From NCBI GenBank assembly GCA_034769895.1, contig CM068372.1, positions 234,192,843 through 234,256,842 of the forward strand: a stretch of 64,000 nucleotides of DNA. Direction: 5' to 3'. Under the pieces are notes generated by a model. That model saw nothing but the letters and a program-made list of their open reading frames with translations, was not told where the DNA came from and searched no databases. A program made the position numbers and the translations under genes. This document shows, in pieces, positions 1 through 10,582 of this stretch. Positions within the stretch are counted from its first letter, which is position 1, and every line of letters begins with the position of its first letter. The stretch is from Magicicada septendecula. Lineage: Eukaryota > Arthropoda > Insecta > Hemiptera > Cicadidae.

Positions 1-395
1 ATTCTGAACACTTAAAAGCTTTAACCAACAACAATATACACTCTGCATTTGCCACACACATACACACAGAAAACCACAGTTACACCAACATAGACACTAA
101 TCTTGAAATTCTACATTACATACCCAAAGGTCAAAAACTCAACACAACTGAACAATACGAAATATATAAACACCACACAACACAACCAAACAACATACTC
201 AACGATCAATTACAATATAAATCACATACACTTTTTGACACAATACAGAAAACAAACAGTAAATTGAATCCCCGCGCCAATCCCCTTCCGCCACACACCA
301 CCCCCACTTCACCTTCCACACAACCGTTACAAAATGCTGGCAGTCTGTTACCAAAGCTGAAGAAGGCGGATACTAAGCCGAAACGCGTCCGATAA
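1..395 (+). mobile_element. Penelope-like element, 3' end fragment
   Basis: From base 4 to about 246 one frame stays open and reads like the C-terminal part of a PLE GIY-YIG endonuclease. It has a conserved EH, then AFATH, then ILHYIPKG, EIYKH, ILNDQ and KSHTLF, and it aligns without gaps to the tail of the larger PLE at 5622-7721 (ILHVHTKG, EIYKH, ILNEQ, KSHALF). The fragment is cut by the window start, so RT and most of the endonuclease are not visible. A C-rich, G-poor coding strand is seen in both copies. Downstream lies a hammerhead-like motif typical of PLE termini. The two copies differ at many residues, so they are separate insertions and probably different subfamilies. Confidence 0.85.
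357..390 (+). ncRNA. Hammerhead-ribozyme-like motif at PLE 3' end
   Basis: The sequence reads CTGAAGA, a GGC/GCC stem around a 9-nt loop, then GAAACGCGTCC. The CTGANGA and GAAA boxes are the conserved core of hammerhead ribozymes, which are known in PLE terminal repeats. One extra A precedes the stem, and stem II has only 3 bp. I have not folded stems I and III, so self-cleavage is an inference. Confidence 0.45.
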
Positions 396-599
396 AATAG
401 TAAGTTTTTCACATGAAAAAAGTTCATTTTTAGTTAAGAAACAAGAAAGGCTATTCACCAAATCATTATGAAGAATGAATATACCAATTGAAACTAAATT
501 AAAACCAATAATAAATGTCAGTCCAAATAACTCAAGTTACAGGATACAATGCAATTAAAATAAATTGTAAACTAAATGTAAGCCTAATTTAAGAACAGA

Positions 600-1110
600 G
601 TAAAAACAAACCAAAAGACTACCAATAGTGTAGAAACAAACCAAAAACTACCAGTGTAAAAACCAAAGACTACCATTAGTGTAGAAATTATAAGGTGAAA
701 TACCATAATAAAATATAATAAAAGTTAGAGACTACAGTGAGTGTAGAGAATAACAAGTGACATACTATAAGAAATGAATAATGAAAGAAAATAAAATTAT
801 TTAAAAAGACTACCATTAGTGTAGAGAGATACCATATAAAATTAGCATAAGAACAAAAGACAGTTTACTAACTGAGAATATTATTAGTGACAAGAATGTT
901 TCAAAGATTAGATATAAATGAAAAATCATAGATATAAGATGTTTTTATTATAGTTAAGTGTTACAAAAAAGAAACCTAAATACAAAAGACAGTTTAATAA
1001 CTGAGAATATTATTAATGATAAGATCTTTTTAGTTTAATCAAATTAGGTATGGTAAATACAAAAGACAGTGAAAGACTGAAAGTATTATTAGTAATAAAA
1101 TGTTTTATTT
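600..1110. repeat. Two families of short degenerate repeats
   Basis: A motif close to GACTACCATTAGTGTAGA occurs at 616, 648 (partial), 667, 727 and 806. Each fuller copy contains a CTAC...GTAG inverted repeat that could form a small hairpin. A second motif, AAAAGACAGT followed by a variable ACTGAGAATATTATTA-like stretch, occurs near 855, 983 and 1060. Spacing is irregular. No coding potential is seen. The arrangement resembles the hairpin-bearing repeats after element 4 pol, so this may be the 3' untranslated part of a related LTR element, but that is only an inference. Confidence 0.55.
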
Positions 1111-2930
1111 TAACCAAATTGTATATAAAAAAATAATAAGTATAAGATATTTTTGTTATGATTAAGTGATATAAAAATTAATAGATATAAGATAATATGT
1201 TGTATTTAATTAATGTTCAATGATTTCAAAGTTTGTTAAGGCAGAGAAGGCAAGTAGGTAATATGAATATTGTATTATTAAACTGTAAACCATATAAAGA
1301 ATAATAGGGCAAAATAACTAACAAACGTCAATAGAAAAACAAAACAGCATTCTAGACCAAAATCATCTACTATCATAGAGTCAAACCCAAATAAATAAAT
1401 TCAATAGAATTGTATGTAATTAATTGAAACTAGTCCATGTAAAACAAAGATATGAAAATGCAATCAGCACAGAACCAAATATTAGCAAATGTAATGACAA
1501 AAGAATAAAATTAACTTTATTTGGAAATATGTAATACTAGGCCTAGAAGGGTACACTATTCAGATAAAAAGCAAATTAATCAATATTGGAGTATTATATC
1601 AACAAATTATTAACAACAAGCAATAAGCATGAAGTGAGTAAAATTATTTAAAATAAATATTAACATAAAATCACTTGTAAACCATTTAATTACTAAAATT
1701 GTCATAAATACAAGGCCTATAATAAATATCAAAAAATGTAAATTTTAGGCTTATCTGAACTTAAACAAACCCAGTTATATTTTGAATTATGTAAAATTAG
1801 CTTAAGAATATTGCTAGATAGTTAAATTTTCATAAAATTAATAAATAATAAATTTAAGTTACAGCAATAAATAGGAAAACTTGTCATGTATTTTTATGAG
1901 TTGAAACCAAATCCAAGACATGTAAATGTGAACAGACAATGGTAAGAGGAATAAGACATTTTATGAATTACCACCGAAAACGACGACTTTAAGTCATCAG
2001 TCTATTGTTAATCGTGAATGTGTGCAGATCAAATTTTACGGACGGAAGATCTGAAAAATATAAATGGTTGTAAAAATTTGAAGTGCAACTCAAAAATATA
2101 CTACAGAGGTTAACTACTGAAATTTAACAACATAATAACTTAACCGATAATGAAACTGAAACGAACAACCACAATAATACGATCCAGCACGAGCACAAGA
2201 AATTAACCGCCATTTAGAGAAAAAATTTAATTCAACACCAATATTATCTGGACAACGAACTCAACAGATTTTGAATACGGAACACAGCACCATTAATCCA
2301 ACACAGAACAACATCGCCGAGGAGAAGAAAACACTTCACATAATTATCCAGAGGTACTACAACATCGCAGAGGAAGGAATCCACATTTATATTTGAGGGA
2401 GAAGACCAAACATAGCATCAGCATTGGGTAGCAGAAAATCGAGGTGAACGGCAGCCATACTGGATTTGCAGAGCGAACGGGACACAGCCTCCACGAGCCA
2501 GTGACGTCATTCTACGAATTGGTTTGAATTTTTTAATTATTAATTGACAATATTTTCAGAATCCTGTTATTTTTAGCAATAATAATTTATATTAAAGTAT
2601 TATATCTTGTTCCTTGCCCTCTCTGACCATTTCGACAGTTAAAAGGACTCTAAATAATTAATTTTGTAATGTTATATTTTGTCATTTTATCACGACCGAC
2701 CTGAGTGAATCTCAGCCAATGCCAGTGTCGATGCGCATAAGATTCGCGCAAAAATTCAAATTTTGAAAACTAAACATCAGAATTATTCAAATACTTTGTG
2801 TTCATGATTATTTGTATTATAAATATTAGCTTTTTATTTCTTCTAAACATAAAGAAGAATATTAGAAAAATATATCAAGAAGAAGAAGAAGAAGAAGAGG
2901 AGGTAAGTCAGAAGAGAGAATCCTTGATCC
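1111..2930 (+). other. AT-rich, non-coding, LTR-like DNA
   Basis: No open frame of note exists here. From about 2450 the order of short blocks (CGGCAGCCAT, ACACAGCC, a CTCTCTGACC block, then AAAGGACTCTAAA) resembles, at low identity, the later part of the LTR copy at 21.4-21.7 kb. A GAA-rich run lies at 2876-2900. I read it as an old, diverged LTR of the element 4 family, with low confidence. Confidence 0.3.
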
Positions 2931-4127
2931 AACTGACATAACAAGATTATCTCTAGTTAACAAATATTTTGACACACATTAACTAATTTACACATTTGAA
3001 GTAATTAAAAAAATATATATACTAGGCAGACCCTGTCATTTTAGCCATACACAGCTTTATCTTCTCTTGGCCAACCCTCAGGACATTATCTCTCTAGTCC
3101 ACAACGAATCTGTAGGCATTCATAATGTCCGTGCCAGATTAATTGATTAATTAATTGATTAATTAATTAAGATAAAATAAAGAACAAATAAAACACTAAT
3201 TAAAATTTTTTAAATTCAATTCATAAACAATAAAACATTTTTATTATCAACATTAAATTTATTATTTGTAATTAGCACAGTTTTATTATAAATTGGTGCT
3301 CATAACAGTGGGGCATCATCATCATCTATTTGTAGTGAAAACAAGTTTTATTAAAAATTGGCGAGATCACCAGTGGGATTTTATTTATTATAAAATTATT
3401 TATTTGTATTTATTACAATGTTTAATAAAAAGTAATACATTTTACTCATAAAAAAGTTTTAAATGTTTAAAATACACCATTTACTTTTTATTTGTATGGT
3501 TTGGGGGGCGACCGCCCCTTAAATCCGTGCATGCCATACATGTACTCTGCATACAGGGAAGTAATTTACAAACAAAGGAAATTGAACACAGCCATGAGAG
3601 GAACTGTTTTAAGTGGTATTCATAAATGCACAGCACCCCAGAATATTTAATTTATAATCTTTCCAGTGATGTTTGAAATTTGTTTTATATCAACAACACT
3701 CATTTGCTTTGTTATTGAAATCAGTATTTAACAGTTTTTAGATTATCAATTTGCGTTCTACAATGCTGATAAACTATGTTGTTGTTCTCTGTCACACACA
3801 TTTGGATGCGTTCACATACCAGATTGCATACAAAAGTAGTGAATACTCATTACTTACAGCTTAAAAAATATAGAGTTAAATATTACAATGCCCAATGCAT
3901 ATTACAATATTACGACCGAGACCAAATCTGCAGTGTTGTAACATCTGTTTCATGTTATTTTGTATTATGTTGAAGGGATGGAAAATTAACTTTTGCTTGC
4001 CAAAACAAATGTTTATTTGAAGTCATATTCAAAGAATTACCGATAAAAATGTACAATTCAAAAAATGTGCAAGTATATGTGTACTGTTTAAGTGACTGTA
4101 ATTGTAAATGTTTTTATTGTTATGTAG
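2931..4127. other. AT-rich intron-like DNA upstream of P4HA exon
   Basis: No coding exon is recognised. An ATTAATTG-type simple repeat lies at about 3136-3175. A short GC-rich patch with GGGGC and GCCCC arms lies at 3503-3518 and could be the end of a small DNA transposon. The last bases before 4128 are a pyrimidine-rich tract ending in TAG, which fits a splice acceptor. Confidence 0.5.
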
Positions 4128-4293
4128 ATGAGTGATGTTGCACAAGGTGGTGCTACTGTTTTTCCATCTTTGCACCTTTCTCTCTGGCCAGAAAAGGGTA
4201 CAGCTGCATTCTGGCATAACTTACAAACAAACGGTGAAGGAGATTACCTCACTCTGCATGCTGCATGCCCTGTACTAGCAGGATCAAAATGGG
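4128..4293 (+). CDS. Prolyl 4-hydroxylase alpha-subunit exon (host gene)
   Basis: This 166-bp internal exon encodes 55 residues of the 2-oxoglutarate/Fe(II) catalytic domain of a collagen-type prolyl 4-hydroxylase alpha subunit, an ER-lumen enzyme that hydroxylates proline in collagen-like chains. Visible family motifs, in order, are MSDV..GGATVF, KGTAAFW, GEGDY and HAACPVLAGSKW. The His of HAACP is the distal iron ligand. The Lys of GSKW, ten residues later, is the expected 2-oxoglutarate anchor. The acceptor is TTATGTAG before 4128 and the donor is GTTAGT from 4294. The exon ends in phase 1, and a leading G would complete the Val that follows GSKW in the family. The HxD-containing exon upstream and the C-terminal exon downstream were not found in the window, so introns are long or the exon is an orphan. 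It has no stops or frameshifts. Confidence 0.9.
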
Positions 4294-4740
4294 GTTAGTT
4301 ACTATAGTCTAGTCAGCCATTGTACTAGTGCTTTAAATAACTTTTAATTGTACCTTCTGTTGAGAAATGATTATGCAAGTTTTTAGGCAACTAATATTTC
4401 TTTAATTGTTGTATTATATATGGTAGTTATTCGCTTTGCAGGAAACCATTTCATATCCACAATATATCAACTGAAAATGTAACAACTACTGTGTATACTT
4501 AAAAGGTGTCTAGCTTCAAAGTATACATAGCTTTGTTTTATTTTTGTTTTAAAACTTTGGCTTCATTTAAGTAATAGGTTTTTATAATCATGTTAATACT
4601 GTAATTGCATTTTAGATGCTGTTTTCACTTTCCATTTTTCGACTGTATTTGTTTATTTAACATGGATCATACAATTTATCATAACTTTCTATCCTCATAT
4701 GTATATTTCCAATTCAATTATAACTAAATAATTAATTACA
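4294..4740 (+). other. Intron start after P4HA exon
   Basis: AT-rich non-coding DNA follows the GTTAGT donor. No second exon, repeat or RNA gene is recognised before the mariner fragment. Confidence 0.5.
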
Positions 4741-4960
4741 AGGATTGTTCAATAGAAACACGTTTAGAGGCTGTAAAGCATTTTTTATTCAACGATTTTA
4801 AAAGAAGTCTCCATTAACATTAAGGCATGAGTCGCACTGTTGCACTAATGTGTAGTAAAATTCTTGCAGCTGTTTGCAAAATCATTCACTAACAGCAAAC
4901 TCTACCTCAGAGTCTGATTTGAACCGCCGTCCTTTTAGTGATCTCGTTAATGGGCCAAAA
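4741..4960 (-). pseudogene. Mariner transposase, 3' end with terminal repeat
   Basis: Read on the minus strand, the DNA encodes the C-terminal end of a mariner transposase: a GPLTRSLKGRRF block, then SD.EVEFAV, then a degenerate QLQEFYYT and CLNVNGDFF end. Stops interrupt it. The terminal inverted repeat is at 4743-4765 and begins GATTGTTCAATAGAAAC, which matches the repeat at the other end of the mariner copy at 20180-20202. The fragment holds only the last part of the gene, so it is dead. Confidence 0.8.
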
Positions 4961-4965
4961 ACATG

Positions 4966-5095
4966 TATAACAACATACAACAAATTCGATTTAATTTAAT
5001 TTGGGTAGCCCCACATTCAGGGCCAATTTATATAACAACATAAAATAAATTCAATTTAATATAATTTGGGTAGCCCCACGTTCAGGGCGACAATT
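4966..5095 (-). repeat. 65-bp tandem duplication with primer-binding site
   Basis: Two 65-bp units start at about 4966 and 5031, with a partial third at 5096. Each carries GGGTAGCCCCAC followed by TTCAGGGC. On the minus strand, 5092-5074 reads TGTCGCCCTGAACGTGGGG, which looks like a tRNA primer-binding site and leader of a Gypsy-type element, with the LTR lying at higher coordinates. The second unit keeps only a shortened form. I read this as the LTR-leader junction of a minus-strand LTR element whose first leader bases were duplicated. Confidence 0.45.
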
Positions 5096-5621
5096 TATAT
5101 AACATAACAATTTATATAATGTATTGAATTCATGGGTGTAATCGTAATAAGAAGATGATGCGTTATTTAAGTTTAAAATTGTTCCATTATTTATTTTTGT
5201 ATTAAACAAAATCTTTCATTTCGCATATTGAAATAGTACTCATTATTATATCGTTTGTACGACTCTTTCGTACACAACTTATAGCTAACAAATTACATAC
5301 AACAGGTTATACATAAATCTTATTATCTAATTTTAATTAGTTAAATATTATTGTCCTCGGCTTACTCATTGTGTGATCATCTTTTTCAATTGCTAATTAA
5401 TTTACTTCACTAATGAATTTACTTGTATTCCAATTTCTTTAATATTGTTACGGCATCACAGAGCAATCTACGTGTTTGTCGAACCTTCCAGAGAGATCCA
5501 GAATGTAAGCGTGTGGCCTACGTGCTGCTAGATGTATCTTCTCGACTGTGCCGTGCTTCGCTCGGGCGCTCGGCCTGTGTCAAGGCCGTAGTTAATTACG
5601 TAGTTCACACGAGAGATAAGA
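5096..5621 (-). other. Possible LTR fragment of the same element
   Basis: This stretch has no convincing gene. It lies where the LTR should be if 5074-5092 is a minus-strand primer-binding site. Its right end is abutted by the PLE at about 5622. GC content rises between 5470 and 5600. No second copy is present in the window to prove LTR status. Confidence 0.3.
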
Positions 5622-5731
5622 CACAGTTTGGCCTAAAACATAACATACATTACAAACATAACAACCAAACACTAACAAAGCTCATAATTGACACAGAAAC
5701 AAATATACAAAACACAGCACCAGAACATTAA
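5622..5731 (+). pseudogene. PLE N-terminal coding piece, frameshifted
   Basis: The frame ending at 5731 encodes a lysine- and asparagine-rich peptide (LTKLIIDTETNIQNT) with the same base composition as the PLE coding region. It overlaps the main frame, which is open from 5692. A single frameshift between about 5692 and 5731 separates them. Upstream of about 5620 the frame runs into unrelated DNA, so the element is truncated. Confidence 0.5.
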
Positions 5732-7572
5732 GACATAATATAAACAACACAATAGGAGTACATAAGACACCAGACAACAACAACCACAACTCAGAAATAC
5801 ACACAGCCATCAAACTGAGGGAAAAGGCACACAAACACAACATCACATTTGTAAAAGCTGACAAAGGCAACACGACTGTAATTATCCCCACAGACAACCT
5901 ACACAAAAAAGTACAAAACTTCATGAAACAGAACAACATCACAGAACTAAAACACGACCCCACCGACAGATACCAAAACTCAGTAAAACAAATAGTCAAC
6001 AAAGCCAAACACATTATGACACATAAACAAAAGCCCTACATGAAACAAATCCGACCATCAGCACCTACACTCCAAGCGCTTCCCAAAATCCATAAAGAAG
6101 ACATTCCGATCCGCCCCATTATCAACTACCGTAATGCCCCTGCACACAAACTGGCAAAATATCTAGACAAAATTATTAGACAACACACACAAATAGACAA
6201 CAACATTGCAGTAAAAAACAACACTGACCTAGTAACAAAAATAAAAGACATACACATCCCCCATAATGCCACATTAGCCTCCTTTGACATTAAAAACCTG
6301 TACACAAACATCCCAATCTCTGAAACAATCACCGTCCTACAAAACAAACTCAAACAGAACAACACACCAGACGAACTTATCAATGAAATAACAGAAACTC
6401 TGAACATTATCACAAAACAAAACTACTTTACTTATAACAATAAATACTACACACAGAACGATGGCCTACCCATGGGCTCCCCCATATCCAGCATTCTAGC
6501 AGAAGTCTTCCTCCAACACTTAGAAAAAACAAAAATACTCACAAACAATGACAGATGCTCACATAAAATACTATATTGGCACAGATACGTTGATGACATT
6601 CTAATACTATACAGGGGAAACAAAAGACAATGCGAACAGTTACTAACGCACATAAACAAAATACATAAAAACATAACCTTCACTGCCGAATACGAACACA
6701 ACAATACCATAAACTTCTTAGACCTCTCCATCACAAAACTAGAACACAGGCACAAATTCAGTATATACAGAAAACCAACTACAACTGACACACTAATACA
6801 CAACACCTCCAATCACCCAATACAACACAAACTAGCTGCTTTTAGAACCATGATACATAGACTTAACAACATCCCCTTAGATGAAAAAGACTACAAAGAC
6901 GAACTAAACACGATAAAATATCTAGCAGAATCTAACGGTTATGACAGAACAATAGTCAGTAAACTCCTACACAAAACACAAAACAAACAACAGACAAAGA
7001 CAGAAAACAACAAATTCATAACACTAACATACATCAACAAACAAACTGAAAAAATAGCCCACAAATTCAAAACAGCAGGATACAGAATCGCTTACAAAAC
7101 TACTAACAAAACAGAACACACACTATCAAAACACATGCCCAAAGCACAAAACAAATTCGATCTACCTGGTGTATACAAGCTAAATTGCTCAAATTGCAAT
7201 AAATTCTACATAGGCCAGACAGGACGTAGCTTCAAACAGAGATACATCGAACACACAAAAGCACTCCACACCACTACAGAATCTACCTTTGCAAACCACC
7301 TCATTGAAGCAAACCACACATATAAAAACATCGACAATAACATGAACATTCTACACGTACACACAAAAGGCCGAAAACTAGACACTCTAGAACAATTAGA
7401 AATATACAAACACACAAAAACAAATAAAAACGACATCCTAAACGAACAGACACAATTCAAATCGCACGCATTATTCGAACACATCTCACCACACACACAC
7501 AGCTTCAATCTTTCGAATAACTATCCCGTCGCCAACAACAAGACGGACAACGCTACCTATGGCAGCCTCTGA
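5692..7572 (+). CDS. PLE reverse transcriptase / GIY-YIG endonuclease
   Basis: The frame is open from 5692, with the first internal Met at 5923. It carries the PLE block VKADKGNTTV near 5851, before that Met. Counting from the Met, the RT domain shows RPIINYRNAP, SFDIKNLYTNIP, GLPMGSPISS and YVDD at residues 222-225. RT copies element RNA at the target. The endonuclease follows, with GVYK at 416, YIGQTGRSF at 429 and the EH and NHL motifs, and it would nick DNA for priming. The stop codon lies inside the hammerhead-like core. PLE RTs are related to telomerase RT. From 5692 to the stop there is no internal stop, so catalytic parts look intact although the N-terminus is damaged. Confidence 0.85.
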   Translation, partial: HRNKYTKHSTRTLRHNINNTIGVHKTPDNNNHNSEIHTAIKLREKAHKHNITFVKADKGNTTVIIPTDNLHKKVQNFMKQNNITELKHDPTDRYQNSVKQIVNKAKHIMTHKQKPYMKQIRPSAPTLQALPKIHKEDIPIRPIINYRNAPAHKLAKYLDKIIRQHTQIDNNIAVKNNTDLVTKIKDIHIPHNATLASFDIKNLYTNIPISETITVLQNKLKQNNTPDELINEITETLNIITKQNYFTYNNKYYTQNDGLPMGSPISSILAEVFLQHLEKTKILTNNDRCSHKILYWHRYVDDILILYRGNKRQCEQLLTHINKIHKNITFTAEYEHNNTINFLDLSITKLEHRHKFSIYRKPTTTDTLIHNTSNHPIQHKLAAFRTMIHRLNNIPLDEKDYKDELNTIKYLAESNGYDRTIVSKLLHKTQNKQQTKTENNKFITLTYINKQTEKIAHKFKTAGYRIAYKTTNKTEHTLSKHMPKAQNKFDLPGVYKLNCSNCNKFYIGQTGRSFKQRYIEHTKALHTTTESTFANHLIEANHTYKNIDNNMNILHVHTKGRKLDTLEQLEIYKHTKTNKNDILNEQTQFKSHALFEHISPHTHSFNLSNNYPVANNKTDNATYGSL

Positions 7573-7598
7573 TGAAGCCTTCTATAGGTGAAAGCCGG
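7569..7598 (+). ncRNA. Hammerhead-like motif overlapping PLE stop codon
   Basis: The sequence is CTGATGA, a GCCT/AGGT stem with a 5-nt loop, then GAAAGCCGG. The TGA of the core is the stop codon of the PLE reading frame. One extra A precedes the stem, as in the copy at 357-390. It fits the minimal type I hammerheads reported from PLEs, but stems I and III were not modelled. Confidence 0.45.
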
Positions 7599-7721
7599 TT
7601 TAGGCTGTAAGGTAAAACTTTACGTTTTTACTTATAAAAAACTTAGTGTTCCGAGTCGTCAATACTATAGTGATATTTAGTTAAGTAACGGACACATCAT
7701 GGACAACGAAATCCAAGAATT

Positions 7722-9556
7722 TAAATTATGATCATACATATAAAAAACGTCGTTGCACCTGTAAATACACACATATTTTTCAATAAAACAAGTTCTAGTT
7801 TAAATATTCGCTGAAATAAAGAAGACATACATACATAAATCATATAATATAACAATTCAAATTCTAATTATTGATGCGTTCATTAATCCAAGATAGTTTT
7901 TGTTAACATATTCGTTATTTATACTTTTAACTCTAATTATATTCATTATGTTTATTTATAACTTCCCAGGGTAGGAATTCTTTGAAAGAATCAGTTCAGT
8001 AGCAGCAACTTAAAGTAATAAATTAATAATGGTTACTTGAGTTTTATGGAATATCCGTTTAGTGTCCAGTGATGTCCGGCCCATGTGGTGGTGATGACAG
8101 AAAGGCACATCTCGTTGACTGCCATCGATAGCACAACACTTGTATACACCCACGCTCACTCGCGTCGAAGTAGAGTTGTGTAAATAAGTAATGGATTTAG
8201 TGTTCGTTTGAATAATTCATTTTAAAATGAGTGTTGTATGTTCATTTTTAACATTAATGTTTATGTCTGTTCGCCACTTATTTCACCTTCTATCAATGTA
8301 TGTGTGATTAGATTAGTTCGTTCAAATGTTTCATGTTCTATAATGTTTAATGTGATTTAGTAGCACTGACTAATTTTAAGTTCGTCTATTTTGTACAATA
8401 CACAAGTAATGATATTTGTACGTGTCGAGATTGTATTGTTCGCTTTAAATGATTACTACCTGAGTCCGTTAAATCGCACTCTGAATTTCACTATTAGAAG
8501 ATCACTAAGTCTGCCTATTATGACACGACGATTTCACTAAGTCTGTTAATTTACGATTTGATATACTAACTTCCGAAACTTGAGATATACTCTCTGAAAA
8601 TTAGAATAGACTGGCTTGAAAAATTAAAGTATACTGGCTGCGTCCCCTGCGTTAGACATATAGTTTTATCAGTTCGTCCCTACTCAAAATTTTGTCTTCT
8701 GCGCTGTCCACGCCTTTTCTTACTCGTGATAGGTCAGTTTTTAGTTTTCTCGGAATAGTTTGTCCCACTACGTTAGGACTCTTCGTTAACTTTTTTCTGA
8801 TACGTCTTTTGCTTTTGGTTACTATGGAAACTGTCCAGTGTTCTTCGCAGGTCTTGTCTTCTGGTAGGTTGCCAGACATCCCCCAGATCTTGTTCTGTCG
8901 AACGTTGACCTATTTCGTAGAATCTCTAGCTATTATACGCCTGTCGATCACTCTTTTGTGTGAGGTATACGCAGTGTTTTTCTAAGTTGCCTTCATCTGT
9001 TCTCGGGTCCTTCCGAAGTATTGTTCTCTCTTACACCCCTTTTTTGTAACTATTAATAATTCTGGACATCTGTTAGCTGGTGAAGTCACCCTAACTTTCT
9101 ACTCGTAAATTGCGTCTGACACTTAGACGTTATCTCCAGCTGTGTAGCATGATTGGAGTCCTGTCCATTCTCCGCTTCACTCATTGTTTCTGAAAGTGCT
9201 GTACGTATGCTCCTTTGTAAACATCTTGTTTCCCCTTTTTGCAGTACCTCGTATTCTGACATAACCTGACTGAACGTATGCCTTAATTCCCAGTACACGT
9301 GTGAGTGTCCTCGCCTGCTTTGTCTCGGCTGTTGTGGGTAATAATTTTTAGCTAAACTTTCCCTGTCATCTCGTACATCCAATTTCTATAGTTGAGTAGA
9401 ACTTAACGTCTTCCTATTGTCTTGTTAGTGACGCTGCTCTGACATCTTCACATTACATTTTATTTATTGCGTCAACTAGAAGTCGTTGACACATCTTCGT
9501 GTGAACACACTCCATCGAGGAGAAAATTAAAAATTTTTAAATTTTTGCTCGTTACA
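7722..9556 (-). repeat. Element 1 3' LTR, truncated
   Basis: It is nearly identical to 16046-17880. Visible differences include GATGACAG versus GAGGACAG near 8095. It ends CGTTACA on the plus strand, which is TGTAACG in sense. The two 75-98-codon open frames inside are the same in both LTRs, have no family resemblance and are probably chance frames. The missing 382 bp at the left edge coincide with the end of the PLE. Confidence 0.85.
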
Positions 9557-10582
9557 GCGTCCTCAATTTTGATTTGATGAAGTGACCTTAGGGAACAATT
9601 CAAATCCAAATTCTGCGCCCTGTACGTCGCCTCACCATGTTCATCTTCCTCAGGGAGGGATATGACATGTTAACCTACTTTTCATGACTTGTATTACAAT
9701 TGGTGTACCCCTTTTTAGTTTTAATTGCATCTACGAATTTATTGCTAACTATCTGGAATGGCTGAACGCATTTAACATCATCGTATTTACATATCGGTTA
9801 CATATAAGTACCTTATCTCTCTAATCACAAAACAAATCATAAATTCAATGAGTGATATGTACATTAATTAACCAAATAATCCCTTTACCTTCTAGAATAC
9901 TATTCACGCAATATAATATCAAACAAATCAATAGATTTAATGTAACGCTTTACATGAAATTAAAGAAAATCTCCTACAACATATACATTTTATGCAGTAC
10001 AAATAGTCCTACCAATAATTTGTTCTTAAAATTTTATTTATAATTAGATTGATGATTAACATATCCGTTACGTTAGTTTTATTTATTTTCATATTATTTG
10101 ATCATTTATATACATACACATAATAATTTTTTGCTAACGTGTTATTTGCTTCGTTCTAACATCATTTAAATTCCTAACCTATCAATGATGTACATTCAAT
10201 TTAACAAAATTTATTTGCAATATAGTTTATTAATCTAATATCACTTATTTACTTTTAAGTGTCCCTTTTTTTTCTTTCTCACTTTGTCTCAATAATTTAT
10301 TGCTATACGAACAAGTAGTCTTAACTAAAATGTTCTTTGTATTCACTACAATACTTCATAAAGAATGTCACTCAAAACATTAACTCACACTTATTATCTA
10401 ACATTTTATCAGTGGTCTATTAACTAAGTAGATTCTTAAGTTACACTTGACATTTAGATTACATATTTTCTTTTGGTTAAGCCAGCTTGAATGAGATAAG
10501 CACGTCATTTACCCTAACGTATATGACTTATCTCCATCAGCTAACTTATTAAGATATGTTCTTCCACTTTCTCCTTTTCATG
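9557..10582 (-). other. Element 1 3' non-coding region
   Basis: About 1 kb of AT-rich DNA lies between the integrase end and the 3' LTR. No env-like frame is present. The base stretch next to the LTR is not a clear polypurine tract on the sense strand, so the priming site is uncertain. Confidence 0.6.

Larger units (their letters stand above)
5622..7721 (+). mobile_element. Penelope-like element, nearly complete
   Basis: The element has a C-rich, G-poor coding strand that starts abruptly near 5622 and a 3' end that abuts the truncated LTR of element 1 at 7722. It carries RT, then GIY-YIG endonuclease, then a hammerhead-like motif, which is the order known for GIY-YIG-bearing PLEs. The 5' end lacks the usual full N-terminus and contains a frameshift. 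No flanking duplication was identified. The missing 380 bp of the neighbouring LTR suggest that the PLE insertion came with a deletion. Confidence 0.8.

Noticed and set aside
6126..7508. Minus-strand frames of 95-121 codons within the PLE
   Set aside because: They are shadows of the PLE reading frame. Cys/Val/Phe-rich composition arises from its biased codon use.
8652..9382. 75- and 98-codon frames repeated at 16976 and 17410
   Set aside because: They are duplicated only because they lie in the two LTRs of element 1. No family resemblance.
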